DNA from: Thalassolituus sp034111725 | GTDB lineage: Bacteria > Pseudomonadota > Gammaproteobacteria > Pseudomonadales > Oceanobacteraceae | Length of the DNA stretch: 64,000 nucleotides | Assembly: GCF_034111725.1 (NCBI RefSeq) | Contig: NZ_JAWUWR010000055.1 | Coordinates: 1 to 64,000 of the forward strand | Direction: 5' to 3' | In this document: positions 37,362 through 45,844 of the stretch, piece after piece | Position numbering within the stretch: the first letter of the stretch is position 1 | Layout: each line of letters opens with the position of its first letter | The notes under the pieces: generated by a model | The model's input: only the letters and a program-made list of their open reading frames with translations | What the model was told of the DNA's origin: nothing | Database searches by the model: none | Position numbers and translations under genes: made by a program

Positions 37362-40300
37362 TCACTTTAGAAAATCAGAAAATGGTACGCCATCAACATT
37401 ATAATAATCAGATTTATTAGAAATTCCATTAGAGCAAAAAGGACATTCTACAAATTGAAGCAATGTATTAATATCTTTCTTCGGGCTTAACTTTACGGAA
37501 TTACGATAAACGTATGAGTTCAGTCCTCGCCACTCAATAAAGCTAGATTCACTATCATCAAGTTTACCAGCCTTTTTAAATTTATATTCCTTAAAACCAT
37601 ACAATAGAATATTCATTTCCTGTTTCGTAAGCTTATTAAATGGTAACGAAAAATCAAACAGGCCTTCTTTAAAAAATCTATTTATTGCAGTCTTTGGTAT
37701 ATACTTCTGAACTTGATAAGGAATGAATGATGAGTCCAGAATAGAAAGAGAACGTTTAATCCACTGTTTGAATGGGTAAGATTTAATGTATCCATAACCT
37801 TCGCAATAGTCACATGAATTTTTATAAAGGTTGAAAGCAAAATTCTCTGGAAACACTTTGTCGGCTATACGATCACGAACACTAAACAATCTAACACCAT
37901 GATATTGGTATTTATAATCTTGGGTAGAAATAATTACAACCCCCCCCCCTTTCACATAAGCCTCTTCGAAAGATAGTGCGCAAACCTTGTAGTCCCAAAC
38001 GTTTGTCGAACATACAACTAAGCTTTTATCAAATTTTTTGACAGTCTTTTTAATCAGAGAATCTGGTACAATTGGATATTTTTCTAAAAATACAACGAAT
38101 GGATTATAAAAGAACTCGGTATAATGGGACAATCCAGCCTGAAGGGATTCTTTATTTCTATAAAACAATGAATCATCATCGCCGTAAGCTATGAATTTTC
38201 TTGAATACTTATCTTCTAGCGCGAAATTTTTCTGACTAATTAATAAAGGTGGAATCAATTCAATTTTTTTACCTGCGATATTCCTAGTTTCAAAATCATC
38301 TTCGATATTCAAATCTTGGTCATTTTCAGTATCAATATTGATTTTATAATCACTTATTAATTTAGACATTATATTGTAATGATTAAGACTCGGGAAATCT
38401 TTTTCTCCAACAAAACCCTGAACGACAGTTTTCTGGTTTTTAACACCAGAACCTTCACCTAAATCAATAATATATTGACACTTGTATATGAATTGAGGGT
38501 TGTGCTCAATTACAATAACAGTCGTATCTTTTAGATAAAAATTTAAAGCTTGATACAAACAATCAACAGACTCTGGATCAAGCCCTCTACAAGGCTCATC
38601 CAAAATCATATAGAATTTCTTACTCTCTATACGATTCTTATTAGAGAGTATAAATTTTGCTAGTTTTAGCCTCTGAAGCTCACCTCCACTCAAGCTTGAC
38701 GTCTCTCGACCAAGGCTTATATGTGAAAGAGACAATTTATATAAAACTTGAACTACATCATATAGAAATGAGAACCCACCATTCAATGGTATCTCTTTTA
38801 GATCTGAACATAACAGATCTATTATACTCATGCCTTCAACTTGGAATAATGCTGAATCTGGCTTAAATCGACTCCCCATACAAACACCACATACATGCCC
38901 ATCAATGAGTCCTCGGCCACCACAACGATAACAAGCACCAGATGAGTTAAAACTAAAGTCAGCCGCTTTCAGATCACTTTTCATGTTAGATGAATAAAAT
39001 TTCCTCATCCTATCGGAAACATTTAAATAAGTAGCAACAATCGAATTAAAAGATCCTTGGGCAGGCTTACTATCAAAAAACATGACTTCGTCAGTAGCCG
39101 ATAATGCTGGATAGATTAAATCTCTACAAAGAGTAGATTTGCCAGAGCCACTAGCTCCTATAACAGCAGTAATAGACTTTTCTAAAATCCTAACTTTCTT
39201 TAAATTTATATTCCTAAGATCTTCAAATGAAATTATTCTAAGCGGAAATTTCTTATTGAGAAAATCTAAATTTTCAAATTCCTTAAATGAATTAATCCTG
39301 TCAGAGAGATCAGCAACCTCACAATACCTGCCTCCTAAGTCACCTGATCCCGGTCCAATTTTCAATTCTCTATCAGCAATAGCAGCGTATATAGGATTGT
39401 GATCAACAATAATCACGCTATTATTTCGTGCTTTCAGCTCTTTAATCAGTCCCACTATTTTTAGATTATCTTTGTACTGAAGGTTTGAAGATGGCTCATC
39501 TATAACGACAACCCTCCCCGAATATTTATTTAATAAAACAGATAAAAGCTTCAACCTTTGAAGCTCACCAGAACTTAATGTAGCTGTTGATCGATTCAAA
39601 GAGATATGACCAATAGATAGCTTAGAAATATATGAAAGCACAGTCATAGCTTTCTTAAGATAGTCATCTTCATATTGGATTTGAAAGAGCTCTTCATGCA
39701 AATCTGAAGAACAAAGAGTAAAAAAGAAATCGATACTTTTACCATTAATAGTGACAGCTCTGGCGCTAGAGTTTAGTCCGGTCCCAAGACATTCCTCGCA
39801 TTGGACTCCATCATAAAAGTTATCTGTATACGGATCATTTCTGTTTTTTGACAACTTATCATTTAATATATCGATGACTGTATCTTTTTGAATTTTTGAA
39901 AGCCCAAAGAAGCTTGTTTTAGTATTTATACCCTGCTTTTTTAGGAGCCTGACAAGTCCTGATGGCAGGTACTTAAAACCCTTATATCTTCCAGATGCAG
40001 TGAGGGGTACTTTTAAAAATCCCTCTTCAATAATTGCTTTAGTATCTATAACGCTTGAGCAATCATAAGTTATATAGCTTCCACTCCCATCACATTTGGA
40101 GCAGCAACCAGATAAGGAAGACATCGTGGAGCGTGAAAATAGCAGTTTTGATGGTAACTTAAAGCTTTTCCCATCGTCTAATGACAAACCATATTCACTA
40201 CAGTCTAATTCCACCGAATCATTAATTATAAAGGGGGTGGCACGGGTCTTAGAAATTAATAATTCTATATTTTGACTCTGATCTAAATCAATAAAGATTT

Positions 40301-40904
40301 CATGACGATCTAGTCGGATATTAGGCAGCTTATTTAGAGCTACCTTTTTAACTGCCTTACCACCTTCATTACGAATAAATAAATGTTCAATACTCAAGCT
40401 CGTAAGAAGGGCAAGGAGCTTACTATGGCTAACATTCTCATAATTCGATATCCTCCCAAGCAAGGTTGCATTTGGATGGTATTTAATTCTAAACTCTATA
40501 ATTGTTGAGATATCGGGCTTACCAATAAGCTTTTTCAGATGATGAATCTCACCCTTTTTCACAAAAAGGTTGATTATTAAATTATTGATACCTGTTCTAG
40601 TTCCAAAAGTAGAGCTAACACTCGGAGTAATTGCCCTTTGCGATACAATTACCGGATCTGGTATTTTCGTCGCCGTCCTAAATAATGGGCGCACACTATA
40701 GTAGTATATATCGTCAGTTTTTTTTCGAATAATACTCTGACGTCTAGCTTCAGCAGCGATGACTTGATTAACTAACGTTGATTTTCCCGAACCACTCACG
40801 CCAGATATAACAATCACTTCACCAGTTTCGCCCTCGAAATCTAGATTTTTGAGATTATTTTCTTTAATCCCTGATATTTTATACTTCAGATTCTTCCTGA
40901 TCAT
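37362..40904 (-). CDS. UvrA-like ABC ATPase with extra C-terminal module
   Basis: About 1180 residues. Two ABC modules of the UvrA kind: Walker A GVSGSGKST (35-43) with signature LSSGELQRLKL and Walker B VVVIDEPSS; and Walker A GASGSGKST with LSGGELQRLKL and MILDEPCRGLDP. Zinc-type CxxC pairs (CCSKCDGSG, CEECLGTG, CYRCGGRG, CGVCMG) are present. After residue 880 a third region carries CDYCEGYG and ends in CPFCSNG...DGVPFSDFLK, like the zinc module of UvrA cut before its signature. A G10 tract lies near residue 985. The start at ATG 40904 overlaps the radical SAM gene by 26 bp. DrrC-like self-resistance is one possible role; repair is another. Confidence 0.85.
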   Translation of the reverse strand: MIRKNLKYKISGIKENNLKNLDFEGETGEVIVISGVSGSGKSTLVNQVIAAEARRQSIIRKKTDDIYYYSVRPLFRTATKIPDPVIVSQRAITPSVSSTFGTRTGINNLIINLFVKKGEIHHLKKLIGKPDISTIIEFRIKYHPNATLLGRISNYENVSHSKLLALLTSLSIEHLFIRNEGGKAVKKVALNKLPNIRLDRHEIFIDLDQSQNIELLISKTRATPFIINDSVELDCSEYGLSLDDGKSFKLPSKLLFSRSTMSSLSGCCSKCDGSGSYITYDCSSVIDTKAIIEEGFLKVPLTASGRYKGFKYLPSGLVRLLKKQGINTKTSFFGLSKIQKDTVIDILNDKLSKNRNDPYTDNFYDGVQCEECLGTGLNSSARAVTINGKSIDFFFTLCSSDLHEELFQIQYEDDYLKKAMTVLSYISKLSIGHISLNRSTATLSSGELQRLKLLSVLLNKYSGRVVVIDEPSSNLQYKDNLKIVGLIKELKARNNSVIIVDHNPIYAAIADRELKIGPGSGDLGGRYCEVADLSDRINSFKEFENLDFLNKKFPLRIISFEDLRNINLKKVRILEKSITAVIGASGSGKSTLCRDLIYPALSATDEVMFFDSKPAQGSFNSIVATYLNVSDRMRKFYSSNMKSDLKAADFSFNSSGACYRCGGRGLIDGHVCGVCMGSRFKPDSALFQVEGMSIIDLLCSDLKEIPLNGGFSFLYDVVQVLYKLSLSHISLGRETSSLSGGELQRLKLAKFILSNKNRIESKKFYMILDEPCRGLDPESVDCLYQALNFYLKDTTVIVIEHNPQFIYKCQYIIDLGEGSGVKNQKTVVQGFVGEKDFPSLNHYNIMSKLISDYKINIDTENDQDLNIEDDFETRNIAGKKIELIPPLLISQKNFALEDKYSRKFIAYGDDDSLFYRNKESLQAGLSHYTEFFYNPFVVFLEKYPIVPDSLIKKTVKKFDKSLVVCSTNVWDYKVCALSFEEAYVKGGGVVIISTQDYKYQYHGVRLFSVRDRIADKVFPENFAFNLYKNSCDYCEGYGYIKSYPFKQWIKRSLSILDSSFIPYQVQKYIPKTAINRFFKEGLFDFSLPFNKLTKQEMNILLYGFKEYKFKKAGKLDDSESSFIEWRGLNSYVYRNSVKLSPKKDINTLLQFVECPFCSNGISNKSDYYNVDGVPFSDFLK

Positions 40905-42156
40905 ACAAATCGAGTACACTCTTAAGAATTTTCTTGTATGCTCCACACATCGGACTTTTGCCATTCACCCGATATAACGGACAACCTCCTGCACAGATGA
41001 GCCTATATTCACAACTTCGGCAATCATCACTTAACCCATAGTGCTTTTCTTTTCCTCGTCGAATTATGCCCAAAAGATTTTCGTTTTCTTCAAGATGACC
41101 AACGGGGCTTCCTTTCTCAAATTCAGTATGGCAAAAATAAACGGATCCATCTAAATATATTGCAGCACCATTTTTACCCATAGAGCATGGAGTGGAACTA
41201 GGATAATGAGTCCGCAAATCTGAGAATACGACTCTTCTACTTATTGGGTAACTAGCTTTAACACCTTCTTTAAGAACACTCATTGAACTATCCATCAGAG
41301 ATTCAAACTCATCACTAGATATCCCCCCACCTTTAGCATCAGCAATTCTGAAAGTAATATCACGATCTACTAAGAAACTTATTAAATCGCGTATACCTTC
41401 TCGATTCTCAGAGGTTGCTGTTACCATCACACTCGGCTTTATATCATTGATAAGTAGTCTATCGAGATTTTTTTTGATAGTTGCATATGTTCCTTTCCTA
41501 CTGCCAATATATATCCTATTTTTATCATTAAATGTACCGAGACCATCCAACGAGATAGAAACTGAAACCTGATAATGATTGAAGAACTCAATCATTTCGT
41601 CAGTTAGCACCGTTAAGTTTGATATTAGTCTCATGTTAAGCTCAATCTTCTCCTTCAGAAGATTTTCGCGGAGTTCAACAACGCCCTTCTTCCATTTAGA
41701 GAATGAAAGAAGTGGCTCTCCTCCTGCAATCTTGAGATTTACTGTTTTTAACCCAGGCACCTCTATTATTTTCTTATTCAGCAGTTCGAATAAGTCAGAT
41801 CTAATAGTGTTTTTACTATTTAATGAAGGGATGTAACAATAACTACAATCCAAATTACACTTATCAGTCACCTGCAACCAAAAATTCAGAACCTCAGTAA
41901 AGAAAGGCGATTGGTAGTCTTCTGACTTATCATAAGGAACTAATATTTCCTCACTAATCAGCCGGCTAACTTCTACTTCAGAGAAGTTTGAATCTTCAAT
42001 CACGCCATTTTTTTGTGCGCTTGCAATTATCGATTTCGCTTCATTATTGATTACTATGATATCGTCTCGACAGGATCCCAAGACGAAATCAACAATCCCA
42101 TGATATGGAACCTCTTTTTGCTTGACGTCAAAATTCTCATTAAATATATATTTCAT
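40879..42156 (-). CDS. Radical SAM/SPASM peptide-modifying-type enzyme
   Basis: A 425-residue protein. The radical SAM cluster motif is C100-x3-C104-x2-C107 (TDKCNLDCSYCY), followed by the AGGEPLL glycine motif. The C-terminal SPASM region has seven cysteines (about C324, C342, C379, C382, C388, C393, C404, with CEYRLICAGGCP in the middle) that would bind extra iron-sulfur clusters. Residues 1-85 resemble a small peptide-recognition domain before the barrel. Proteins of this design modify ribosomal peptides or mature sulfatases; no sulfatase is nearby. The start overlaps the dioxygenase stop (ATGA). Confidence 0.88.
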   Translation of the reverse strand: MKYIFNENFDVKQKEVPYHGIVDFVLGSCRDDIIVINNEAKSIIASAQKNGVIEDSNFSEVEVSRLISEEILVPYDKSEDYQSPFFTEVLNFWLQVTDKCNLDCSYCYIPSLNSKNTIRSDLFELLNKKIIEVPGLKTVNLKIAGGEPLLSFSKWKKGVVELRENLLKEKIELNMRLISNLTVLTDEMIEFFNHYQVSVSISLDGLGTFNDKNRIYIGSRKGTYATIKKNLDRLLINDIKPSVMVTATSENREGIRDLISFLVDRDITFRIADAKGGGISSDEFESLMDSSMSVLKEGVKASYPISRRVVFSDLRTHYPSSTPCSMGKNGAAIYLDGSVYFCHTEFEKGSPVGHLEENENLLGIIRRGKEKHYGLSDDCRSCEYRLICAGGCPLYRVNGKSPMCGAYKKILKSVLDLYDQEESEV

Positions 42157-42932
42157 AAGTTAAATCGAATACTCGCCATTTCCCGTGACTTAATTTGAGA
42201 AGTACTCCCCATATAAGAAATACTACACTCTGATCTTCGGTGTAATGCGTGGTGATTTGAAACAATGAGAATATCTCCACGATCTAAGCAAATATCTTCA
42301 GACACATCCATAAATACAGAGTGTAGAAATTTGATGAAGTTCTCTTTTGGAAGTAATTCACTTTCGCAGAAACGCTGGTCTATCAGTAGCTCATGAAAGC
42401 GAAAGATAATTTTCCCACCTAAGCTATCTAACAAAGATTGGCTATATTCTCCATGCCCTGGCAAACTGTAATGTAGCTTTTGTTTTCTAAGATCTTCTTC
42501 CGATATGCCAGACAAATCTTGAACTTTTTCTATAAACTTTCCTAGACTGACAACTTGATTGCGTCCATAAAAAGGGTATTTGGGGTCAGGTTCTAAGCAA
42601 AGCATGGCTATAAACGCTGGAGGATTGGGCTGAAACATAAAGTCTGTATGATAACCACCACAATTTAGTTGCTCTGAAAAATTTTTACTTCCCGGCAATA
42701 CTCTATATCGGTGGCATATACTACCAATTCGCTCTGAATAGAATAACTTGCCTTTCGAAAGGTCACTAAGATCTTGCTCAAAACGAACTATATCTGTCCC
42801 ATATCGACGTATGACTTGATAGCCATGCTCGTTAATCAATGGAATATCTAAGGATATCTGATTGTGACCAAAGGCTTCCCTGCTATTAAAATTTAACAGT
42901 TTTCTGTCGTTACATGACTTACCTTTAGCCAC
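42153..42932 (-). CDS. TauD/clavaminate-synthase-type Fe(II)/2-oxoglutarate dioxygenase
   Basis: A 259-residue enzyme. The iron ligands are visible: H95 and D97 in GGYHTDFMFQP and the distal H231 in VSNHHALHRR, followed by arginines suited to bind 2-oxoglutarate. FIAMLCLEPDP after the HxD matches the strand seen in TauD, VioC and clavaminate synthase relatives. It probably hydroxylates or desaturates an amino-acid side chain, free or in a peptide. The start is GTG 42932, 4 bp after the upstream gene, and the stop overlaps the radical SAM start. Confidence 0.8.
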   Translation of the reverse strand: MAKGKSCNDRKLLNFNSREAFGHNQISLDIPLINEHGYQVIRRYGTDIVRFEQDLSDLSKGKLFYSERIGSICHRYRVLPGSKNFSEQLNCGGYHTDFMFQPNPPAFIAMLCLEPDPKYPFYGRNQVVSLGKFIEKVQDLSGISEEDLRKQKLHYSLPGHGEYSQSLLDSLGGKIIFRFHELLIDQRFCESELLPKENFIKFLHSVFMDVSEDICLDRGDILIVSNHHALHRRSECSISYMGSTSQIKSREMASIRFNL

Positions 42933-42936
42933 TGAA

Positions 42937-43440
42937 TCAAGCGCTCTTTTGAATAGATGTTAACCCTGAAGTAGTCATTACGGTGTCCCCAATATGACAT
43001 GGGCATACTTGAGGACACTTTTGGGGTTCTCTATCGGTCTGATACAATTGCTCACCAAATAAGTCTTGCCATAATGCATCAGACTCATTTTGCACCTGAA
43101 TCCACTCTTTTTTATTTTCCTCACCGAGCATGCCAAAATATGGATAGTGATGTAGATATTCTCCAAACAACTCATCACAATCAGCCATGTATGCACGAGT
43201 ATCCAGAATGTGCATGTGCCAGATTTCATCAATGTCAGCATTTGGTACTAACTGCAACCCACCAAGAGCTTTTGTTAAAGCCATATAACGCTTGTAGCCC
43301 AGTAGTGCACTTTCCGCTCGCCCTAAATTCCACTTGCCAGAATCTTTCTCTATCAGTTTTTCGACTGCCAAATCAAAATTCCATTGATTTGTTATGTCCA
43401 GATATTCCTGCAGAACTGCCTTATCAATCTTATGTTTCAT
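42937..43440 (-). CDS. WHxH (DUF1399/GRDP-like) protein with Cys-rich tail
   Basis: A 167-residue protein from ATG 43440, which has a perfect AAGGAGG. The core motif ADIDEIWHMHILDTRAYMAD followed by EYLHHYPYFG is that of the glycine-rich-domain-protein (DUF1399) family, whose biochemical role is unknown. The last 30 residues after the domain are different: QKCPQVCPCHIGDTVMTTSG and a short end. Family members often end in Cys/Gly-rich tails. It leads a four-gene set with a dioxygenase and a radical SAM enzyme, so it could be a substrate carrier or even carry the modified segment. Confidence 0.7.
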   Translation of the reverse strand: MKHKIDKAVLQEYLDITNQWNFDLAVEKLIEKDSGKWNLGRAESALLGYKRYMALTKALGGLQLVPNADIDEIWHMHILDTRAYMADCDELFGEYLHHYPYFGMLGEENKKEWIQVQNESDALWQDLFGEQLYQTDREPQKCPQVCPCHIGDTVMTTSGLTSIQKSA

Positions 43441-43456
43441 ATTAGCCTGTGCCTCC

Positions 43457-43546
43457 TTATACAACTATCAAATATCTGATACTAACATTACTACTATTGT
43501 GTTCAAACTGGTAGCGATTCACCTCATTTTGAGAGCTCAGTATCAT
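43457..43546 (-). CDS. Candidate 29-residue peptide upstream of the modification genes
   Basis: A short open frame beginning at ATG 43546 with GGAG 4 bp upstream, encoding a peptide that starts MILSSQNEVNRYQFEH and ends IRYLIVV. The stop codon falls in the ribosome-binding site of the WHxH gene, a spacing that favours coupled translation. It contains Asn, His, Tyr and Arg residues that radical SAM or dioxygenase enzymes could modify. It may equally be a chance frame. Confidence 0.3.
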   Translation of the reverse strand: MILSSQNEVNRYQFEHNSSNVSIRYLIVV

Positions 43547-43906
43547 GAAACTCCGGTACGAGTTCTTTCTAATCTGCCAGAGCTATACTAAAAATAAACT
43601 ACTGTTCAGTATATGCGAATCGTCGGGCTGATGTGCTATAGTAATGATTATTTAACCCCATTAGCTTTAAATTAAACAATACGACTCAGATAGAACTGTT
43701 CGTAATACTGGATAAAACCCATCAAATAGTGGTTAATATTCATCTTTTTTTCTTACAATAACGACAGAGGTTCTATCAGCTTTTAAGTTTTGATCTTGAT
43801 AAGAACATGGTAATGCGCCTCTTGCCAAAGGCAGCGAAACAGGGCGAGAATAATGTCTTTGCACCTATCAGCTAGATACCGAAAACTCAGCGCACCTGAC
43901 GCACGC
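43547..43906. other. 360-bp gap before the putative biosynthetic cluster
   Basis: I see no gene other than the short frame at its left side. It should hold the minus-strand promoter of the cluster and the 3' region of the HipB-like gene. No repeat or strong hairpin was noticed. Confidence 0.4.
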
Positions 43907-44197
43907 TTATCCAGAACACAAACAGGTATTCCATTGAGGGCAGCCTAATTGCCACTCCTGATCCCACTGAGTTTTGTCTAGTGGGGCATTGCGTCTCGTT
44001 ATCTGCAAATCAAGCTCCAAAGCAGACAGCCATTTGAATAAGATATCTAAATGGCTTCCGTCTGGATGATTCTCAAATACTGATACGGTTGCTTGCTTAA
44101 TGCCTATTCTATCAGCTATTGCTGCCTTCGAGAGCCGTTGATCTTTTCTGGCTTGCCTCATCGCTTTAGCGAGGAGTTCAGTTGACGTGATTTTCAT
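43907..44197 (-). CDS. HipB-like XRE repressor, orphan
   Basis: A 96-residue protein with a typical helix-turn-helix (RLSKAAIADRIGIKQATVSV) and the HipB-style continuation LDILFKWLSALELDLQITRR. In HipBA operons hipB is followed by the kinase gene hipA; here no hipA follows, and the last residues (QLGCPQWNTCLCSG) do not look like a normal HipB end. It may be a remnant of a toxin-antitoxin pair kept as a repressor. Last gene before attR. Confidence 0.7.
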   Translation of the reverse strand: MKITSTELLAKAMRQARKDQRLSKAAIADRIGIKQATVSVFENHPDGSHLDILFKWLSALELDLQITRRNAPLDKTQWDQEWQLGCPQWNTCLCSG

Positions 44198-44589
44198 GTG
44201 GCTTATCCTCTACTAGGGATAAAATATCTACAAAGCGACCTACGTATTCAAACGCTATATCTCTTTAAAATTCAACATAGTGTCATAGACGCTCAAGGAA
44301 CATTCATTATTATTGAACACCCTTGAATAGGGCTAGAACAGCAACCAATAGTCACTACTCTGATTGCTCCGGCTTTGCTGCTCAATTACTATGCTGTTAA
44401 TTGACTATGCTTTTCTGTCGCCCAAATGATCGTAAATGTCGGCAGAAGTCAAAAAATCTGAAAATTCGATCCAACTTTTGTGACCCAGTATTGTGTAAGC
44501 TTACTTTAAGTTACCTGGTGGGCGGTGATAAAACACCAAAAAAGTGCTTATAAATCAATACCATGTAGTTTAAGGTCGAAAATCGATTC
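44198..44589. other. Inner right end of the island, no gene seen
   Basis: This 392-bp stretch between the HipB-like gene and attR contains no convincing frame. A single GTGACCC (44481-44487) recalls the GTGACCA repeats at the other end, and the ACTTTAAGTTACC region just before attR may be part of the attachment site. Confidence 0.4.
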
Positions 44590-44639
44590 GCCCTCCGGAG
44601 GCAGAGGTCGCAGATTCGAATTCTGCCGGGCGGGCCATA
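44590..44639 (+). repeat. attR: 50-bp direct repeat copy 2 (3' part of tRNA-Arg)
   Basis: Identical to 12497-12546. It lacks the 5' half of the tRNA, so it is not a functional tRNA gene but the footprint of integration. Confidence 0.93.
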
Positions 44640-44820
44640 ACTGCAAGACGTATCCAGTAAGCGAACACTCACGAAATACCGATTAAATCCTTTTATTGCA
44701 ATATATGCGACCTCAACGATTATTGAGACCGTTCAAATCTAATCCGCCCGCCTTTCCCTTGATCTAGCTCACCCCAAACCTTTTCCACTTGTGCCACCCT
44801 AACTCAAAGCAACGCCACCC

Positions 44821-45717
44821 ATGAAAGGAAGCGGTGTGATGAGTATTAAAAACATTTCGAAGTTTACTATTGCAGCAACCGCGCCAGAAGGATTCGAGCA
44901 TGAACCCGATGCATCGAAGGATTATTGGCATCATCAACCACTGAATACCTTGCCGCCTTACGATTACATTGCGCCATAAGACCTTGCCGACGCCTGGCAT
45001 CGAGAGCGTAAAGCATGGATTATAGGTTGTGGGATTGGTGGCCTAGCGGCGGCGTTTTATCTTATTCGTGATGCTCAGATGCCTGCTGCGAACATTACCA
45101 TTTTAGAAGAAATGGATATCGAAGGCGGCTCTATGGATGGGACTGGTAAAGAAATACTTGCGGAGCTTTGGTATCACCTAGGCATAAGCGATCAGCTAGA
45201 AGCCGTGGTTGCTAACACCAAAATACGTCTCGCGCTGATGCCTTATATTACTGCGCAATTTATGACTCGCGCTGCAGGTGATCGCCCTCACGCTGTGCCA
45301 GAAGGATGCACCAATTTAGGTTTGATTGGCCAGTTTGTGGAAATACGTAACGACATTATTTTCACCATGGAAGCATCTATCCGCACCGCTCGCATTGGTG
45401 TGTATAAATTGCTGAATATTCCTAAGCAAGTTCCAGATATTAACCCCACCCAGTACGATATTCGTCACATGCTAAAAGGCGCACGAGCACTTAACAGCGG
45501 CAAGCCCTTTATCGGTGAACGCTTATTGCACCGCCTACTCGATAAAACCTATTTTTCGCATGTTCTACCGCCGTTACCGGAAGCCGAAGATTCTAAACAA
45601 ACTCGGTTTGAAGAAGAAATGCATGAACTGTTAGGTAAAGGCAACGCGGCGTTACAGACATTAGGAGATTGGATCACTAATCTGCGCGAGAGCTTTTCTA
45701 ACAATATTAAGAAATAA
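44821..45717 (+). pseudogene. ohyA: Oleate hydratase, broken by a stop and a large internal deletion
   Basis: Oleate hydratase adds water to the double bond of oleic acid and is FAD-dependent. The N-terminus reads in one frame from ATG 44821 with KAWIIGCGIGGLAAAFYLIR (FAD-binding) and NITILEEMDIEGGSMDG, but an in-frame TAA occurs at 44977-44979. After GSMDGTG the sequence jumps to the C-terminal part of the family (GLIGQFVEIRNDIIFTMEAS, RTARIGVYKLL), so roughly 350-400 residues of the middle are missing compared with normal members of 580-650 residues. Clearly nonfunctional. It lies directly right of the island. Confidence 0.88.
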
Positions 45718-45749
45718 TTTTTTAGTAAAAACAACGATAGAAAATAAAG

Positions 45750-45775
45750 AGCCCAGTTAAAACTGGGCTTTTTAT
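45750..45775. terminator. Stem-loop after the ohyA pseudogene
   Basis: AGCCCAGTT (45750-45758) pairs with AACTGGGCT (45761-45769), followed by a T run. It separates the pseudogene from the convergent DUF4382 gene. Confidence 0.85.
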
Positions 45776-45844
45776 CACACTAAAGTTAACGAGCTTAGAT
45801 TAAATTTCGAAGTTGATACGCCAAAATATAAGCTACATCCATCG

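Noticed and set aside
44590..44639. A second tRNA-Arg gene
   Set aside because: Only the 3' half is present; the acceptor 5' strand and D arm are missing, so this is the attR footprint.
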